From positions 6,135 to 70,134 of the forward strand of contig UQPV01000007.1 in NCBI GenBank assembly GCA_900543035.1: a stretch of DNA of 64,000 nt, given 5' to 3'. A model generated the notes under the pieces. That model saw nothing but the letters and a program-made list of their open reading frames with translations. It was not told the DNA's origin and searched no databases. A program made the position numbers and the translations under genes. Of the stretch, positions 34,050 to 42,193 are shown in pieces (the stretch's first letter is position 1; each line of letters opens with the position of its first letter). The stretch comes from an uncultured Solobacterium sp. (GTDB taxonomy: Bacteria; Bacillota_I; Bacilli_A; Erysipelotrichales; Erysipelotrichaceae).

Positions 34050-34078
34050 TTGACAGGAAAATGCTGTAATGCTATTAT
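34050..34078 (+). promoter_or_regulatory. Promoter of the five-tRNA operon
   Basis: TTGACA (34050-34055), 17 bp, TATTAT (34073-34078). Consensus -35 and near-consensus -10, ending 18 bp before the first tRNA. Confidence 0.88.
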
Positions 34079-34096
34079 ATGTGGGCACCAAGCGAT

Positions 34097-34172
34097 GGAG
34101 GCTTAGCTCAGCTGGGAGAGCGTCTGCCTTACAAGCAGAGGGTCGGGGGTTCGAGCCCCTCAGCCTCCACCA
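34097..34172 (+). tRNA. tRNA-Val (TAC)
   Basis: Acceptor GGAGGCT/AGCCTCC, discriminator A, encoded CCA. Anticodon stem TCTGC/GCAGA with loop CTTACAA. First tRNA of the operon. Confidence 0.97.
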
Positions 34173-34174
34173 TT

Positions 34175-34250
<76 letters not shown>

Positions 34251-34270
34251 TCTATAAAACCCTTAAATAT

Positions 34271-34354
34271 GGAGGAGTAGCGAAGTGGCTAAACGCGGCA
34301 GACTGTAAATCTGTTCCTTCGGGTTCGGCAGTTCGAATCTGTCCTCCTCCACCA
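34271..34354 (+). tRNA. tRNA-Tyr (GTA)
   Basis: 84 nt with the long variable arm of bacterial tRNA-Tyr. Acceptor GGAGGAG/CTCCTCC, encoded CCA; anticodon stem GCAGA/TCTGT with loop CTGTAAA. Confidence 0.97.
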
Positions 34355-34359
34355 TTTAT

Positions 34360-34435
34360 TGGGGTATCGCCAAGCGGTAAGGCACAGGACTTTGACTCCT
34401 GCATTCCACTGGTTCGAATCCAGTTACCCCAGCCA
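34360..34435 (+). tRNA. tRNA-Gln (TTG)
   Basis: Acceptor TGGGGTA/TACCCCA, discriminator G, encoded CCA. Anticodon stem CAGGA/TCCTG with loop CTTTGAC. Partner of the CTG isoacceptor at 3380. Confidence 0.97.
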
Positions 34436-34460
34436 AACGTAAACCCATGGATAAAGCCAT

Positions 34461-34534
34461 GCAGGTGTAGTTCAATGGTAGAACTTCAGCCTTCCAAGCT
34501 GACTACGTGAGTTCGATTCTCATCACCTGCTCCA
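34461..34534 (+). tRNA. tRNA-Gly (TCC)
   Basis: 74 nt. Acceptor GCAGGTG/CACCTGC, discriminator T, encoded CCA; anticodon stem TCAGC/GCTGA with loop CTTCCAA. Last tRNA of the operon. Confidence 0.97.
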
Positions 34535-34545
34535 TTTAAGCACAG

Positions 34546-34570
34546 CTCATGATCATTCATGAGTTTTTTT
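34546..34570 (+). terminator. Terminator of the tRNA operon
   Basis: CTCATGA (34546-34552), loop TCAT, TCATGAG (34557-34563), then seven T. Confidence 0.92.
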
Positions 34571-34657
34571 GTATTCCGCTTACGATGATCGACGAACACG
34601 CTCATGAGCGGGCTGCCAATAAGATGAAAAACAATAGAAATGGAGAGCACAACAACA

Positions 34658-35233
34658 ATGGAGCACATCCGGATCGAAACAGACAGGCTGATATTGAGAA
34701 AATTTGAAGAAAGCGATATGGAAGCGATCTATTCGCTGCTTTCCGATGAAGAGGTCAACACGTTTCTGCCATGGTATCCCGTCAAAGACATGGCGGAAGC
34801 CAAGAGCTTTTTTAAAGAACGGCTGCGCGATCAAAAGTATGGTTTTGCGATCTGCCTGAAAAGCGACGATCGCCCGATCGGCCATGTGCACGTAGAAGCG
34901 GAAGATGACAGTCACGATCTGGGATATGCGCTTGACAAAGCATACTGGCATCAAGGCTTGGTCAGCGAAGCATGCCTTGCAGCGATCAATCTGGTAAAGG
35001 CCGCAGGGATGCCCTATATCACCGCGACACATGACAAAAACAATCCGAGGAGCAGCGCCGTCATGAAACGGATCGGAATGAGCTACCGCTATTCATACAA
35101 GGAGCTGTGGCAGCCCAAGAACTTCCCCGTGATCTTTCGCATGTATCAGCTGAACCTCGATGGAGAACAAGATCGCGTATATCGAAAATACTGGGATCTC
35201 TATGATGAACATTTCGTGGAAACAGCGTTCTAG
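34658..35233 (+). CDS. GNAT-family N-acetyltransferase, RimJ/RimL type
   Basis: 191 aa. IRIETDRLILRKFEESDMEAIYSLLSDEEV is a typical RimJ/RimL start (given here as the segment before residue 30), then FAICLKSDDRPIGHVHVE, and the acetyl-CoA loop region DLGYALDKAYWHQGLVSEACLAA (Q/R-x-x-G/A replaced by HQGLVSEA). NNPRSSAVMKRIGM is the late conserved block. It transfers acetyl from acetyl-CoA to an unknown amine. The ATG at 34658 has GGAGAG nine bases upstream. Single gene following the tRNA operon. Confidence 0.85.
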   Translation: MEHIRIETDRLILRKFEESDMEAIYSLLSDEEVNTFLPWYPVKDMAEAKSFFKERLRDQKYGFAICLKSDDRPIGHVHVEAEDDSHDLGYALDKAYWHQGLVSEACLAAINLVKAAGMPYITATHDKNNPRSSAVMKRIGMSYRYSYKELWQPKNFPVIFRMYQLNLDGEQDRVYRKYWDLYDEHFVETAF

Positions 35234-35319
35234 ATCCCCCGCCTCGACACGCCGGTCCCGCTGCATGTCTTACCAGGATTGCATGAATGCCGAAAGCAAA
35301 GTCAATTCCAAAGATGTTT

Positions 35320-35346
35320 TTAGCACTCTAGTGTTGACAGTGCTAA
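35320..35346 (+). promoter_or_regulatory. CIRCE operator for HrcA
   Basis: TTAGCACTC (35320-35328), nine-base spacer, CAGTGCTAA (35338-35346). Matches the CIRCE consensus TTAGCACTC-N9-GAGTGCTAA except for one base. HrcA would repress the promoter that overlaps it. Confidence 0.92.
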
Positions 35347-35361
35347 AAGAATGAGTATAAT
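35334..35361 (+). promoter_or_regulatory. Promoter of hsp20, overlapping CIRCE
   Basis: TTGACA (35334-35339) inside the CIRCE, 16 bp, TATAAT (35356-35361). Both boxes are consensus. Confidence 0.88.
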
Positions 35362-35400
35362 CATAAGTGTGATCGGGGAAAGCCCGATGGAAGGACATTC

Positions 35401-35454
35401 ATGAAGACGGCTGCGAGAAAGACAACCGTAAGGATGTGTAATGGAGGCGATTGA
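35401..35454 (+). CDS. 17-codon leader ORF upstream of hsp20
   Basis: ATG-AAG-ACG to TGA, peptide MKTAARKTTVRMCNGGD. It has a good ribosome site, GGAAGGA (35389-35395), five bases upstream, and its stop ends one base before the hsp20 ATG. The hsp20 ribosome site GGAGG lies inside it. Ribosomes finishing it could re-start at hsp20. It is very basic (four K/R in 11). Whether it is translated is unknown. Confidence 0.45.
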   Translation: MKTAARKTTVRMCNGGD

Positions 35455-35455
35455 G

Positions 35456-35875
35456 ATGAAATTCTTCCCTGGAACAACAAACTTATTTGACGACATGCTG
35501 GATGATATGTTTACTTCACCGTTCTTTAGCAATCGGAGCGATATGGTGATGAAGACGGACATCACAGAGAAAGACGGGTATTATACCTTGGATATGGAAC
35601 TGCCTGGCTGCAAGAAGGAAGACATCCATCTGGAGCTGAAGGATGGCTATCTGAACGTGAGCGCGGCCCGCAATGCGAAGAAAGAGGAGAAGGACGCGAA
35701 AGGCAGCCTGGTGCGCCAGGAGCGTTACAGCGGCACGTTCTCGAGAAGCTTCTATGTGGGAGACAAGCTGAGCGAAGAGGACATCAAGGCAGGCTATGAA
35801 AACGGCGAGCTGAAGATCACCTTCCCGAAGGAAGTCAAGAAGCTGCCGGAAAAGAAGACCATCACGATTGAGTGA
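35456..35875 (+). CDS. Hsp20/alpha-crystallin small heat-shock protein
   Basis: 139 aa. The N-terminal arm (FFPGTTNLFDDMLDDMF) precedes an alpha-crystallin domain (about 35-130): MKTDITEKDGYYTLDMELPG, CKKEDIHLELKDGYLNVSA, the A-x-x-x-N-G-x-L motif as AGYENGELKITFP, and a C-terminal TITIE in place of the I-x-I tail. It holds unfolding proteins in a refoldable state during heat stress. The start at 35456 is chosen because GGAGG lies eight bases upstream. It is under CIRCE control, which is less common for hsp20 than for groESL and dnaK. Confidence 0.93.
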   Translation: MKFFPGTTNLFDDMLDDMFTSPFFSNRSDMVMKTDITEKDGYYTLDMELPGCKKEDIHLELKDGYLNVSAARNAKKEEKDAKGSLVRQERYSGTFSRSFYVGDKLSEEDIKAGYENGELKITFPKEVKKLPEKKTITIE

Positions 35876-35884
35876 TCGGCAAAG

Positions 35885-35918
35885 GACGCAGGGGATATCT
35901 CTGTGTCTTCTTTTTCTT
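35885..35918 (+). terminator. Terminator of hsp20
   Basis: GACGCAG (35885-35891), loop, CTGTGTC (35901-35907), then TTCTTTTTCTTT. Confidence 0.75.
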
Positions 35919-35984
35919 TGAGTTATAAACCTGCAGGTTCACACCTCGTAACGAAGCGAGACTTCTGTCAGCGGGCAGACGGGA

Positions 35985-35990
35985 TATAAT
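35985..35990 (+). promoter_or_regulatory. -10 element of the aldo/keto reductase gene
   Basis: TATAAT, 29 bp before the ATG. No clear -35. Confidence 0.45.
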
Positions 35991-36019
35991 AAAGTCAGAA
36001 TGAGACAGGAGGCAATGAC

Positions 36020-36865
36020 ATGGAATATGCAATGTTGAATAACGGCGTGAAGATGCCGATGGCGGGAATCGGAACATTCCTGCTTTCACCGGACGAAGCG
36101 GAAGCGTCCGTGCTTAGCGCATTGCAATGCGGTTATCGCCTGATCGATACTGCGAATGCGTATGTGAATGAGAAAGCGGTAGGACGGACCATGAAGAGAT
36201 TCGGGCTGAAGCGCGAGGAGATCTTTTTGGAGACAAAGCTGTGGCCGAGCTTCTATGAACAAGATGATGCGGTAGATAAGACGCTGGCGCGCCTGGATAC
36301 CGACTATATCGATCTGCTGCTGATCCATCAGCCGGCCGGAAACTATATTGCCGGATACCGTCAGATGGAAAAGGCATACAAGGAAGGAAAAGTCAGAGCG
36401 ATCGGACTGTCCAACTTCAATGAATCGCAGATCCGGGAGATCCTGGAGATCTGCGAAGTGAGGCCGTCTGTGCTGCAGACTGAGGTGCATCCGTATTCCC
36501 AGGAAAAAGCGCTGAAGCAGTTTTTGGCGCAGGAAGGCATGGTCATCCAGGCATGGTATCCGCTGGGACATGGCGACAAAGCGCTGATCAACGAATCGCT
36601 GTTTGCCGAGCTTGGAGAAAAGTATGGCAAGCGCAATGCGCAGATCATCTTGCGCTGGCATATCCAGGCGGGCAACATCGTCATTCCGGGATCGAAGGAC
36701 CCGGATCATATCCGTGACAACTTCGATCTGTTTGATTTCCGTTTGACGGAAGAGGAGATGGCGCAGATCGCTGCCATGGATCAACAGAAACGCTATTACA
36801 CCAGCACGCCGGAAATGCTGCGGAAATACGCAGAGATGGTGCCGCCGGTGGATGAGCAGAAATAA
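36020..36865 (+). CDS. Aldo/keto reductase
   Basis: 281 aa, an AKR5-like NADPH-dependent carbonyl reductase with a TIM-barrel fold. The catalytic tetrad is complete: D and Y in RLIDTANAYVNE, K in LETKLWPS, H in LLLIHQPAG. GLSNFNESQI and VIPGSKDPDHIRDN near the C-terminus bind the cofactor. Ribosome site AGGAGG before the ATG. Followed after about 14 bp by a flavin-reductase-like gene in the same operon. Confidence 0.93.
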   Translation: MEYAMLNNGVKMPMAGIGTFLLSPDEAEASVLSALQCGYRLIDTANAYVNEKAVGRTMKRFGLKREEIFLETKLWPSFYEQDDAVDKTLARLDTDYIDLLLIHQPAGNYIAGYRQMEKAYKEGKVRAIGLSNFNESQIREILEICEVRPSVLQTEVHPYSQEKALKQFLAQEGMVIQAWYPLGHGDKALINESLFAELGEKYGKRNAQIILRWHIQAGNIVIPGSKDPDHIRDNFDLFDFRLTEEEMAQIAAMDQQKRYYTSTPEMLRKYAEMVPPVDEQK

Positions 36866-36879
36866 GGAGGAAGATGAAG

Positions 36880-37437
36880 ATGAGAAAAGATTTCGGGACA
36901 AAGTCATGGTTTTACCCGCTGCCGGTGCTGATCATTTCCACATATGATGAGCATGGCAAGGCAGATGCGATGAACGCAGCCTGGGGCGGACTGTATGACG
37001 CAGACAAGGTCGTGCTGTGCCTGAGCGCAGGGCACAAGACGACCAAGAACATCATGGCGCGCAAGGCGTTTACCGTAAGCTTTGCCGATGCGGCGCATGT
37101 GATTCCTGCGGATTATGTGGGTATGGTCAGCGCCAACGATGAGCCGGATAAGCTGGAAAAATCCGGTTTCCATGCGGTCAAGAGCGATAAGGTCGACGCG
37201 CCGCTGATCGAAGAGCTTCCCGTCACGCTGGAATGCACCTTGATGAAGGTAAATGAAGACGGCAACATCATCGGCAAGATTGAAAACGTGAGCATCGATG
37301 AATCGGTCCTGGATGAGAAGGGCGAGATCGATTTTGCGAAATTCCGTCCGATCGCTTTTGAGCCGGTGCATAATGGGTATCATGTGCTCAAGGAGCGCGT
37401 GGGCAATGCGTTCAGCGACGGAGGCAGGCTGAAATAA
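36880..37437 (+). CDS. Flavin reductase-like (DIM6/NTAB) protein
   Basis: 185 aa. FMN-binding split-barrel of the flavin-reductase-like family: SWFYPLPVLIISTYDEHGKADAMNAAWGG (N- and C-terminal ends quoted), LCLSAGHKTTKNIMARKAFTVSFA, and FEPVHNGYHVLKERVG at the end. These proteins reduce or bind FMN. AAGGAGG upstream best serves the ATG at 36880; the ATG six bases earlier is an alternative. Operon with the aldo/keto reductase. Confidence 0.88.
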   Translation: MRKDFGTKSWFYPLPVLIISTYDEHGKADAMNAAWGGLYDADKVVLCLSAGHKTTKNIMARKAFTVSFADAAHVIPADYVGMVSANDEPDKLEKSGFHAVKSDKVDAPLIEELPVTLECTLMKVNEDGNIIGKIENVSIDESVLDEKGEIDFAKFRPIAFEPVHNGYHVLKERVGNAFSDGGRLK

Positions 37438-37460
37438 AGGATGCAGGACATGCATGCGGC

Positions 37461-37495
37461 GGGGACAGGGATCGATGATTTCTGTCCCCTTTCTC
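37461..37495 (+). terminator. Weak terminator of the reductase operon
   Basis: GGGGACAG (37461-37468), loop, CTGTCCCC (37482-37489), then TTTCTC. The T-run is short. Confidence 0.6.
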
Positions 37496-37534
37496 ATTGC
37501 GTGCCTGCAGGCAGAGACTGCCGGGAGGATATGG

Positions 37535-38341
37535 ATGAAACGAATGATGATCGCGGCGCTGTGCCTTTTGCTGTGCGGATGCCAGAGCGTACAGGAGGAT
37601 ACACTGCGCGTATCGCAAACAGAAGATGCACCGGCACAGCTGGTGGCAGAGCAGGTCCTGGAAGGAGAGAGCGGGACCATTCATTACAGTTATCAGCTGC
37701 CAGAGGGCTATCATGAAACAGGCAGCTATCCGATGATGGTCGTCATGCCGGGTTACGATATGATGTGGTTCGGCGAGGATTCTTCCGGGGCGAATCCGGA
37801 TTGGCAGGGGTTTCGCTGCTGGAGCGATCTGGACGAAGAGATGATCGTCGTCTCGGCACAGCTGACGGATTGGGGCGAGACCTCGGCACGTCAGGCCATC
37901 GAGCTGACCGAGCATTTCCTGGATGATTTTGCCGTGGATGCAAAGCGAGTCTATGCGGCCGGCTATTCGGCTGGCGGAGAGACGATGTCCAGAGCGGTGT
38001 CCATGCGTCCCGATCTGTATGCGGCTTATCTGCATGCCGCATCACAGTGGGACGGGGATCTTGTTTCGGTCACAGCGCATGATGTCGGCGTCTACATCTA
38101 CATCGGATCAAATGACGAATACTATGGATCACAGCAGGCACAGGATACGTATGACGCGCTGTATGCGGCGTATCAGGCGGATGGGCGAAGCGATGAACAG
38201 ATCGCCTCGCTGCTGCAGATCCAGATGCCCGATGACGCATACTTTGCCCAGCAGGGAGCAGGCGGCTATGCGCACGCGGCAGCCAATGTCGTGTTTGACG
38301 ATGACGAGGTGCTGAATTGGATCATCGATCACCACAAATGA
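37535..38341 (+). CDS. Lipoprotein esterase, alpha/beta hydrolase
   Basis: 268 aa from the ATG at 37535 (GGGAGGATATGG upstream). The signal peptide ends in a lipobox LLCGC, so it is lipid-anchored outside the membrane. The hydrolase part resembles the PHB-depolymerase/feruloyl-esterase group: YPMMVVMPGYDMMW (oxyanion side), nucleophile elbow GYSAGGETM, an acidic residue in IGSNDEYYG and a histidine in GGYAHAAAN or the C-terminal IDHHK. The substrate is an unknown ester. Single gene between the reductases and the Met T-box. Confidence 0.8.
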   Translation: MKRMMIAALCLLLCGCQSVQEDTLRVSQTEDAPAQLVAEQVLEGESGTIHYSYQLPEGYHETGSYPMMVVMPGYDMMWFGEDSSGANPDWQGFRCWSDLDEEMIVVSAQLTDWGETSARQAIELTEHFLDDFAVDAKRVYAAGYSAGGETMSRAVSMRPDLYAAYLHAASQWDGDLVSVTAHDVGVYIYIGSNDEYYGSQQAQDTYDALYAAYQADGRSDEQIASLLQIQMPDDAYFAQQGAGGYAHAAANVVFDDDEVLNWIIDHHK

Positions 38342-38402
38342 GAGCCGATCAGACACGTTCACGCCGGATTCAGAAAAAACGATGGCCGAGGCTGATGAAT
38401 TA

Positions 38403-38411
38403 TGATATACT
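38403..38411 (+). promoter_or_regulatory. Extended -10 promoter of the Met T-box
   Basis: TGA-TATACT (38403-38411). Confidence 0.6.
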
Positions 38412-38417
38412 GTTTGC

Positions 38418-38631
38418 AATGGCAGAGAAGGAAAGAGTACCGGTGCGGAATGCATAGAGAGCAGATGGTTGGTGGAAATCTGACAGGAAGCATCCGGGAA
38501 CATGGCTCCGGAGCCGCTTTTCCGAATCATGAGGAAAGGCCGCGGAAACGGCGTTAACGTTCAGAGGTGCATGACATGCATGAAAAAAGGTGGTACCGCG
38601 AAGCTTTCGCCCTTTGGCGCAAGCTTTTTTT
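38418..38631 (+). promoter_or_regulatory. T-box leader of metG, methionine specifier
   Basis: Stem I with AGTA (38436-38439), AGAGAG, apical GGTTGGTGGAAATC, and the specifier loop GAAC-ATG-G (ATG at 38502-38504, methionine). Conserved T-box AAGGTGGTACCGCG (38587-38600). Terminator AAGCTTTCGCC/GGCGCAAGCTT (38601-38626) with T-run. Uncharged tRNA-Met should raise metG and probably the metF-metH genes behind it. Confidence 0.96.
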
Positions 38632-38676
38632 CTTTTTCAGCTGAACGCGCTCTGCAAGAGGACAGGAGGAATTTTC

Positions 38677-40617
38677 ATGGACAAAAAACCGTACTATATC
38701 ACCACGGCGATCGCGTACACGTCCGGCAAGCCGCATATCGGCAATACTTACGAGATCGTGCTGACGGATGCGATCGCCCGTTACCGCCGCGCACAGGGCT
38801 ATGATGTGTTCTTTCAGACCGGCACGGATGAACATGGGCAGAAGATCGAAGAAAAGGCAAAGGAAAAGGGCATTTCCCCGAAAGAATTCGTCGACGGCGT
38901 AGCCAATACCGTCAAGGAAACGTTCGACATGATGAACACCAGCTATGACTACTTCATCCGCACCACGGATGAGGGGCATGAGAAGCAGGTGCAGAAGATC
39001 TTCCGCCGGCTGTATGAGCAGGGGGATATCTACAAGGGAACGTATGAAGGCATGTACTGCACGCCTTGCGAATCGTTCTGGACCGAGAGCCAGCTGGTCG
39101 ACGGCTGCTGCCCGGACTGCGGCAGACCGGTGAAGAAAGCCAAGGAAGAAGCGTACTTCTTCCGGATGCAGAAATATGCGGACCGTCTGATGAAGCATAT
39201 CGAGGAGCACCCGGAATTCATTCAGCCGGAATCCCGCCGCAATGAGATGATCAACAATTTCCTGAAGCCGGGCCTGCAGGATCTCTGCGTGTCTAGGACC
39301 TCATTCAAATGGGGCATCCCGGTCGACTTTGACCCGAAGCATGTCATCTATGTCTGGATCGACGCGCTGAGCAACTATATCACGTCGCTGGGCTATGACG
39401 CGGATGGAGAAAGCGCGGAAAACTTCCGGAAGTATTGGCCGGCCGATGTGCACATCATCGGCAAGGACATCCTGCGTTTCCATACGATCTACTGGCCGAT
39501 CATGCTCATGGCGCTGGATCTGCCGCTGCCTAAGCAGGTGTTCGGACATCCTTGGCTGCTGGTCGGCGATGGCAAGATGTCCAAGTCCAAGGGCAACGCC
39601 ATCTATGCCGATGAGCTCGTGCATTATTTCGGCGTCGACGCCGTGCGCTACTTCGTCCTGCATGAGATGCCGTTTGCCCAGGATGGAACGATCACCTGGG
39701 ATCTGATGGTGGAGCGCGTGAACGCTGATCTGGCCAATATCCTGGGCAATCTGGTCAGCCGGACCATCTCTATGTCCAACAAGTATTTCGGCGGTCTCGT
39801 ATCCGATCCGAAGGTCAGCGAGCCGGTAGATGATGAACTGATCGCGCTGGCGCTGGATACGCCGAAAAAGGTGGAAAAGAAGATGGACGAGCTGCGTGTC
39901 GGCGACGCCATCAGCGAGATCTTTACGTTGCTGCGTCGTTCCAACAAATACATCGATGAGACGACGCCGTGGGTGCTGGGCAAGGATGAGCAGAAGAAGG
40001 ATCGCCTGGCCACGGTGCTGTATAACCTGCTGGAGAGCATCCGCTTCTCCGCTGTGCTGCTGTCCAGCTTCATGCCGCAGACCGCAGAGAAGATCCTCGA
40101 TATGCTCAACACGCAGCAGCGCTCGCTGGACAGCTTGACGCAGTTCGGCAATCTGGAATGCGGCCAGTGCGTCGTCAAGAAGGCGGAGATCCTGTTTGCC
40201 CGCATCGATGCGGAGGAATTCCAAAAGCAGCTGGAGGCAGACCGCAAGCAGGAGGAACAGCCTGCCGAGGAGAAGAAGCCTGCTAAGCCGCAGATCACGT
40301 ATGATGACTTCAGCAAGCTCGAGCTGAAGGTGGGGACCGTCGTCTCCTGTGAGAAGCATCCTAAGGCGGACAGGCTGCTCGTGGAACAGATCTCTCTGGG
40401 GGATGAGACCCGTCAGATCGTCAGCGGCATCGCTGCGCATTTCGCGCCGGAAGACATGGTCGGCAGACGCGTCATCGTCGTCACCAACCTCAAGCCGGCC
40501 AAGCTGCGCGGGGTGGAGAGCCAGGGCATGATCCTGTGCGCCGCATCGGAAGATGACCGCGATCTGGATCTGGTCACGCTCACGAAGGATCTGCCGGACG
40601 GCACGATCGTCAGCTAA
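38677..40617 (+). CDS. metG: Methionyl-tRNA synthetase
   Basis: 646 aa. Charges tRNA-Met for initiation and elongation. HIGH motif as HIGN (20-23), KMSKS exact (300-304). A zinc knuckle of the four-cysteine kind lies around 128-150 (CTPC and CPDCG). The C-terminal about 110 residues (FSKLELKVGTVVSCEKHPKADRLL, ARLRGVESQGM-like end) form an EMAP/Trbp111-type tRNA-binding domain that aids dimerisation. AGGAGG before the ATG. Controlled by the Met T-box just upstream; metF follows after 60 bp behind a weak hairpin. Confidence 0.97.
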   Translation: MDKKPYYITTAIAYTSGKPHIGNTYEIVLTDAIARYRRAQGYDVFFQTGTDEHGQKIEEKAKEKGISPKEFVDGVANTVKETFDMMNTSYDYFIRTTDEGHEKQVQKIFRRLYEQGDIYKGTYEGMYCTPCESFWTESQLVDGCCPDCGRPVKKAKEEAYFFRMQKYADRLMKHIEEHPEFIQPESRRNEMINNFLKPGLQDLCVSRTSFKWGIPVDFDPKHVIYVWIDALSNYITSLGYDADGESAENFRKYWPADVHIIGKDILRFHTIYWPIMLMALDLPLPKQVFGHPWLLVGDGKMSKSKGNAIYADELVHYFGVDAVRYFVLHEMPFAQDGTITWDLMVERVNADLANILGNLVSRTISMSNKYFGGLVSDPKVSEPVDDELIALALDTPKKVEKKMDELRVGDAISEIFTLLRRSNKYIDETTPWVLGKDEQKKDRLATVLYNLLESIRFSAVLLSSFMPQTAEKILDMLNTQQRSLDSLTQFGNLECGQCVVKKAEILFARIDAEEFQKQLEADRKQEEQPAEEKKPAKPQITYDDFSKLELKVGTVVSCEKHPKADRLLVEQISLGDETRQIVSGIAAHFAPEDMVGRRVIVVTNLKPAKLRGVESQGMILCAASEDDRDLDLVTLTKDLPDGTIVS

Positions 40618-40622
40618 ATGTA

Positions 40623-40657
40623 TACAGACCGGCCTGAGATACAGACCGGTCTTGCTT
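40623..40657 (+). terminator. Weak hairpin between metG and metF
   Basis: AGACCGG (40626-40632) pairs with CCGGTCT (40645-40651), followed by TGCTTTAAA rather than a clean T-run. It may reduce, not abolish, read-through. Confidence 0.4.
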
Positions 40658-40677
40658 TAAAGAAAGGAAGAGTGAAC

Positions 40678-41571
40678 ATGAAGATCAGTGAACTGCTCAG
40701 ACAGCGTCCTACGCTGTCCTTTGAAATCTTTCCGCCGAAGAACAAGGATGGAGACATCTCTTCGATCTACAGTACGATCGATCAGCTGGCTCAGCTCAAG
40801 CCGGATTTCATCAGCGTCACATATGGCGCAGGAGGATCGACGACCCGCAATACCGTGGAGATCGCAACGATGATCAAGGAGCGCTGGCAGATCGAGAGCG
40901 TCGCGCACCTGAGCTGCATCGACGCCACGGCGGAAAACCTGCGGGGCGTGCTCGATCAGCTGAAGGAGAAGGGCATCGAGAACATCCTGGCGCTGCGCGG
41001 CGATTACCCCAAAGGCTATGACCCGCAGACGGCGCCGCAGGAGTTTCGTCATGCCAGCGATCTGGCGGCATTCATCACAGCGAATTATCCGGATGCGTTC
41101 TGTCTCAGCGGCGCCTGTTATCCAGAGGTGCATGAGGAAGCGGATTCGCTGGAGGCGGATCTGCGCCATCTGAAGATCAAGGCGGATGCCGGCGCATCCT
41201 ATCTGGTCACGCAGATCTTTCTGGACAATAATTATTATTACCGGCTGCTGCGAGAGGCGCGCAAACGAGGCATCCAAGTGCCGATCCTGGCGGGCATCAT
41301 GCCAGCGACAAACGCGAAGCAGCTGCTGAACATGTCCAAGATGTGCGGCTGTTCGATCCCATATACGCTCTCTGCGATGATCGAGCGGTTCTCCGCACAT
41401 CCGGCGGCCATGCAGGAGATAGGGCTCAATTATGCCGCATGGCAGATCATGGACCTCATCACCAACGGGGTGGAGGGCATCCATCTTTACACCATGAACC
41501 GACCGCAGATCGCCACGGAGATCATGCGCCGCTGTGATGCGATCCTCAGGGAATTCCGCGATGCTCATTGA
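40678..41571 (+). CDS. metF: Methylenetetrahydrofolate reductase
   Basis: 297 aa. FAD enzyme that makes 5-methyl-THF for methionine synthesis. TLSFEIFPPKN has the catalytic glutamate, SVTYGAGGSTTRNT binds the substrate, NILALRGDYP and GGACYPEVHEEA-like SGACYPEVHEEA bind FAD, and QIFLDNNYYYR is also typical. Start ATG 40678 with AGGAAGAG upstream. It ends inside the next gene by 11 bp. Supplies the methyl donor to the MetH encoded two genes downstream. Confidence 0.95.
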   Translation: MKISELLRQRPTLSFEIFPPKNKDGDISSIYSTIDQLAQLKPDFISVTYGAGGSTTRNTVEIATMIKERWQIESVAHLSCIDATAENLRGVLDQLKEKGIENILALRGDYPKGYDPQTAPQEFRHASDLAAFITANYPDAFCLSGACYPEVHEEADSLEADLRHLKIKADAGASYLVTQIFLDNNYYYRLLREARKRGIQVPILAGIMPATNAKQLLNMSKMCGCSIPYTLSAMIERFSAHPAAMQEIGLNYAAWQIMDLITNGVEGIHLYTMNRPQIATEIMRRCDAILREFRDAH

Positions 41572-42193
41572 GCGCACGCTGCGCTATCTGGGCGGGAGCG
41601 GCATGGCGCTCAACGATGCGATGCGTCAGCTTCTGGCTTCTTGCGAGCAGGAGGTGCGCGCGCTGCGCCCGGCATTCACCCATGCGCGCTTTACGCTTGC
41701 GCATGATCCGCTGCGGCTTTGCGAGGCAGATATCGCGCTGCCTTCTGCGCAGCTTGAACGCAGCTTTCGTGACTGCGGGGCATGTGAGGCCGTGGCCATC
41801 ACGCTGGGCAGGGAGGCAGAGCGCCTGGTGCGTTATTATGCCTGCATCGATATGGCCAGGATGAGCGTGCTGGATGCCATGCTCAGCGCCTGGGTGGAGG
41901 AATGCTGCGATGAGCAGGAGCGGCAGATCATCACGGAGAAGAGGACGGCGCGTCTTTGTCCGGGATACGGGGATATCCCGTTGGCGCTGAATGTCCAGCT
42001 GGGCATGGCGCTTTCCTTGCCGAAGCAGATCGGCCTCCATGTGAAGGAGGGCGGGGCGCTTTCCCCGCAGAAATCGATGATCGGCTTGATCGGCATCGGC
42101 GATGCCGGCGAAGCAAAAGAATGCGGACGATGTGTCCGCCTGCATGCATGTGAATACAGAAAGCGGGGAGAAAGATGTTACGACAGCGACTAG
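41561..42193 (+). CDS. Stand-alone MetH reactivation domain protein
   Basis: 210 aa. Corresponds to the C-terminal AdoMet-binding activation domain of cobalamin-dependent methionine synthase: RTLRYLGGSGM, a helical middle (AVAITLGREAERLVRYY), the R-x-C-P-G-Y-G motif as RLCPGYGD, and SMIGLIGIG, followed by a cysteine-rich end CGRCVRLHACEYRKRGERC. In E. coli this domain is fused to MetH and re-methylates oxidised cobalamin with SAM. Here it is separate and placed just before a MetH that lacks it. Overlaps metF by 11 bp and metH by 19 bp, so all three are probably co-translated. Confidence 0.9.
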   Translation: MLIERTLRYLGGSGMALNDAMRQLLASCEQEVRALRPAFTHARFTLAHDPLRLCEADIALPSAQLERSFRDCGACEAVAITLGREAERLVRYYACIDMARMSVLDAMLSAWVEECCDEQERQIITEKRTARLCPGYGDIPLALNVQLGMALSLPKQIGLHVKEGGALSPQKSMIGLIGIGDAGEAKECGRCVRLHACEYRKRGERCYDSD

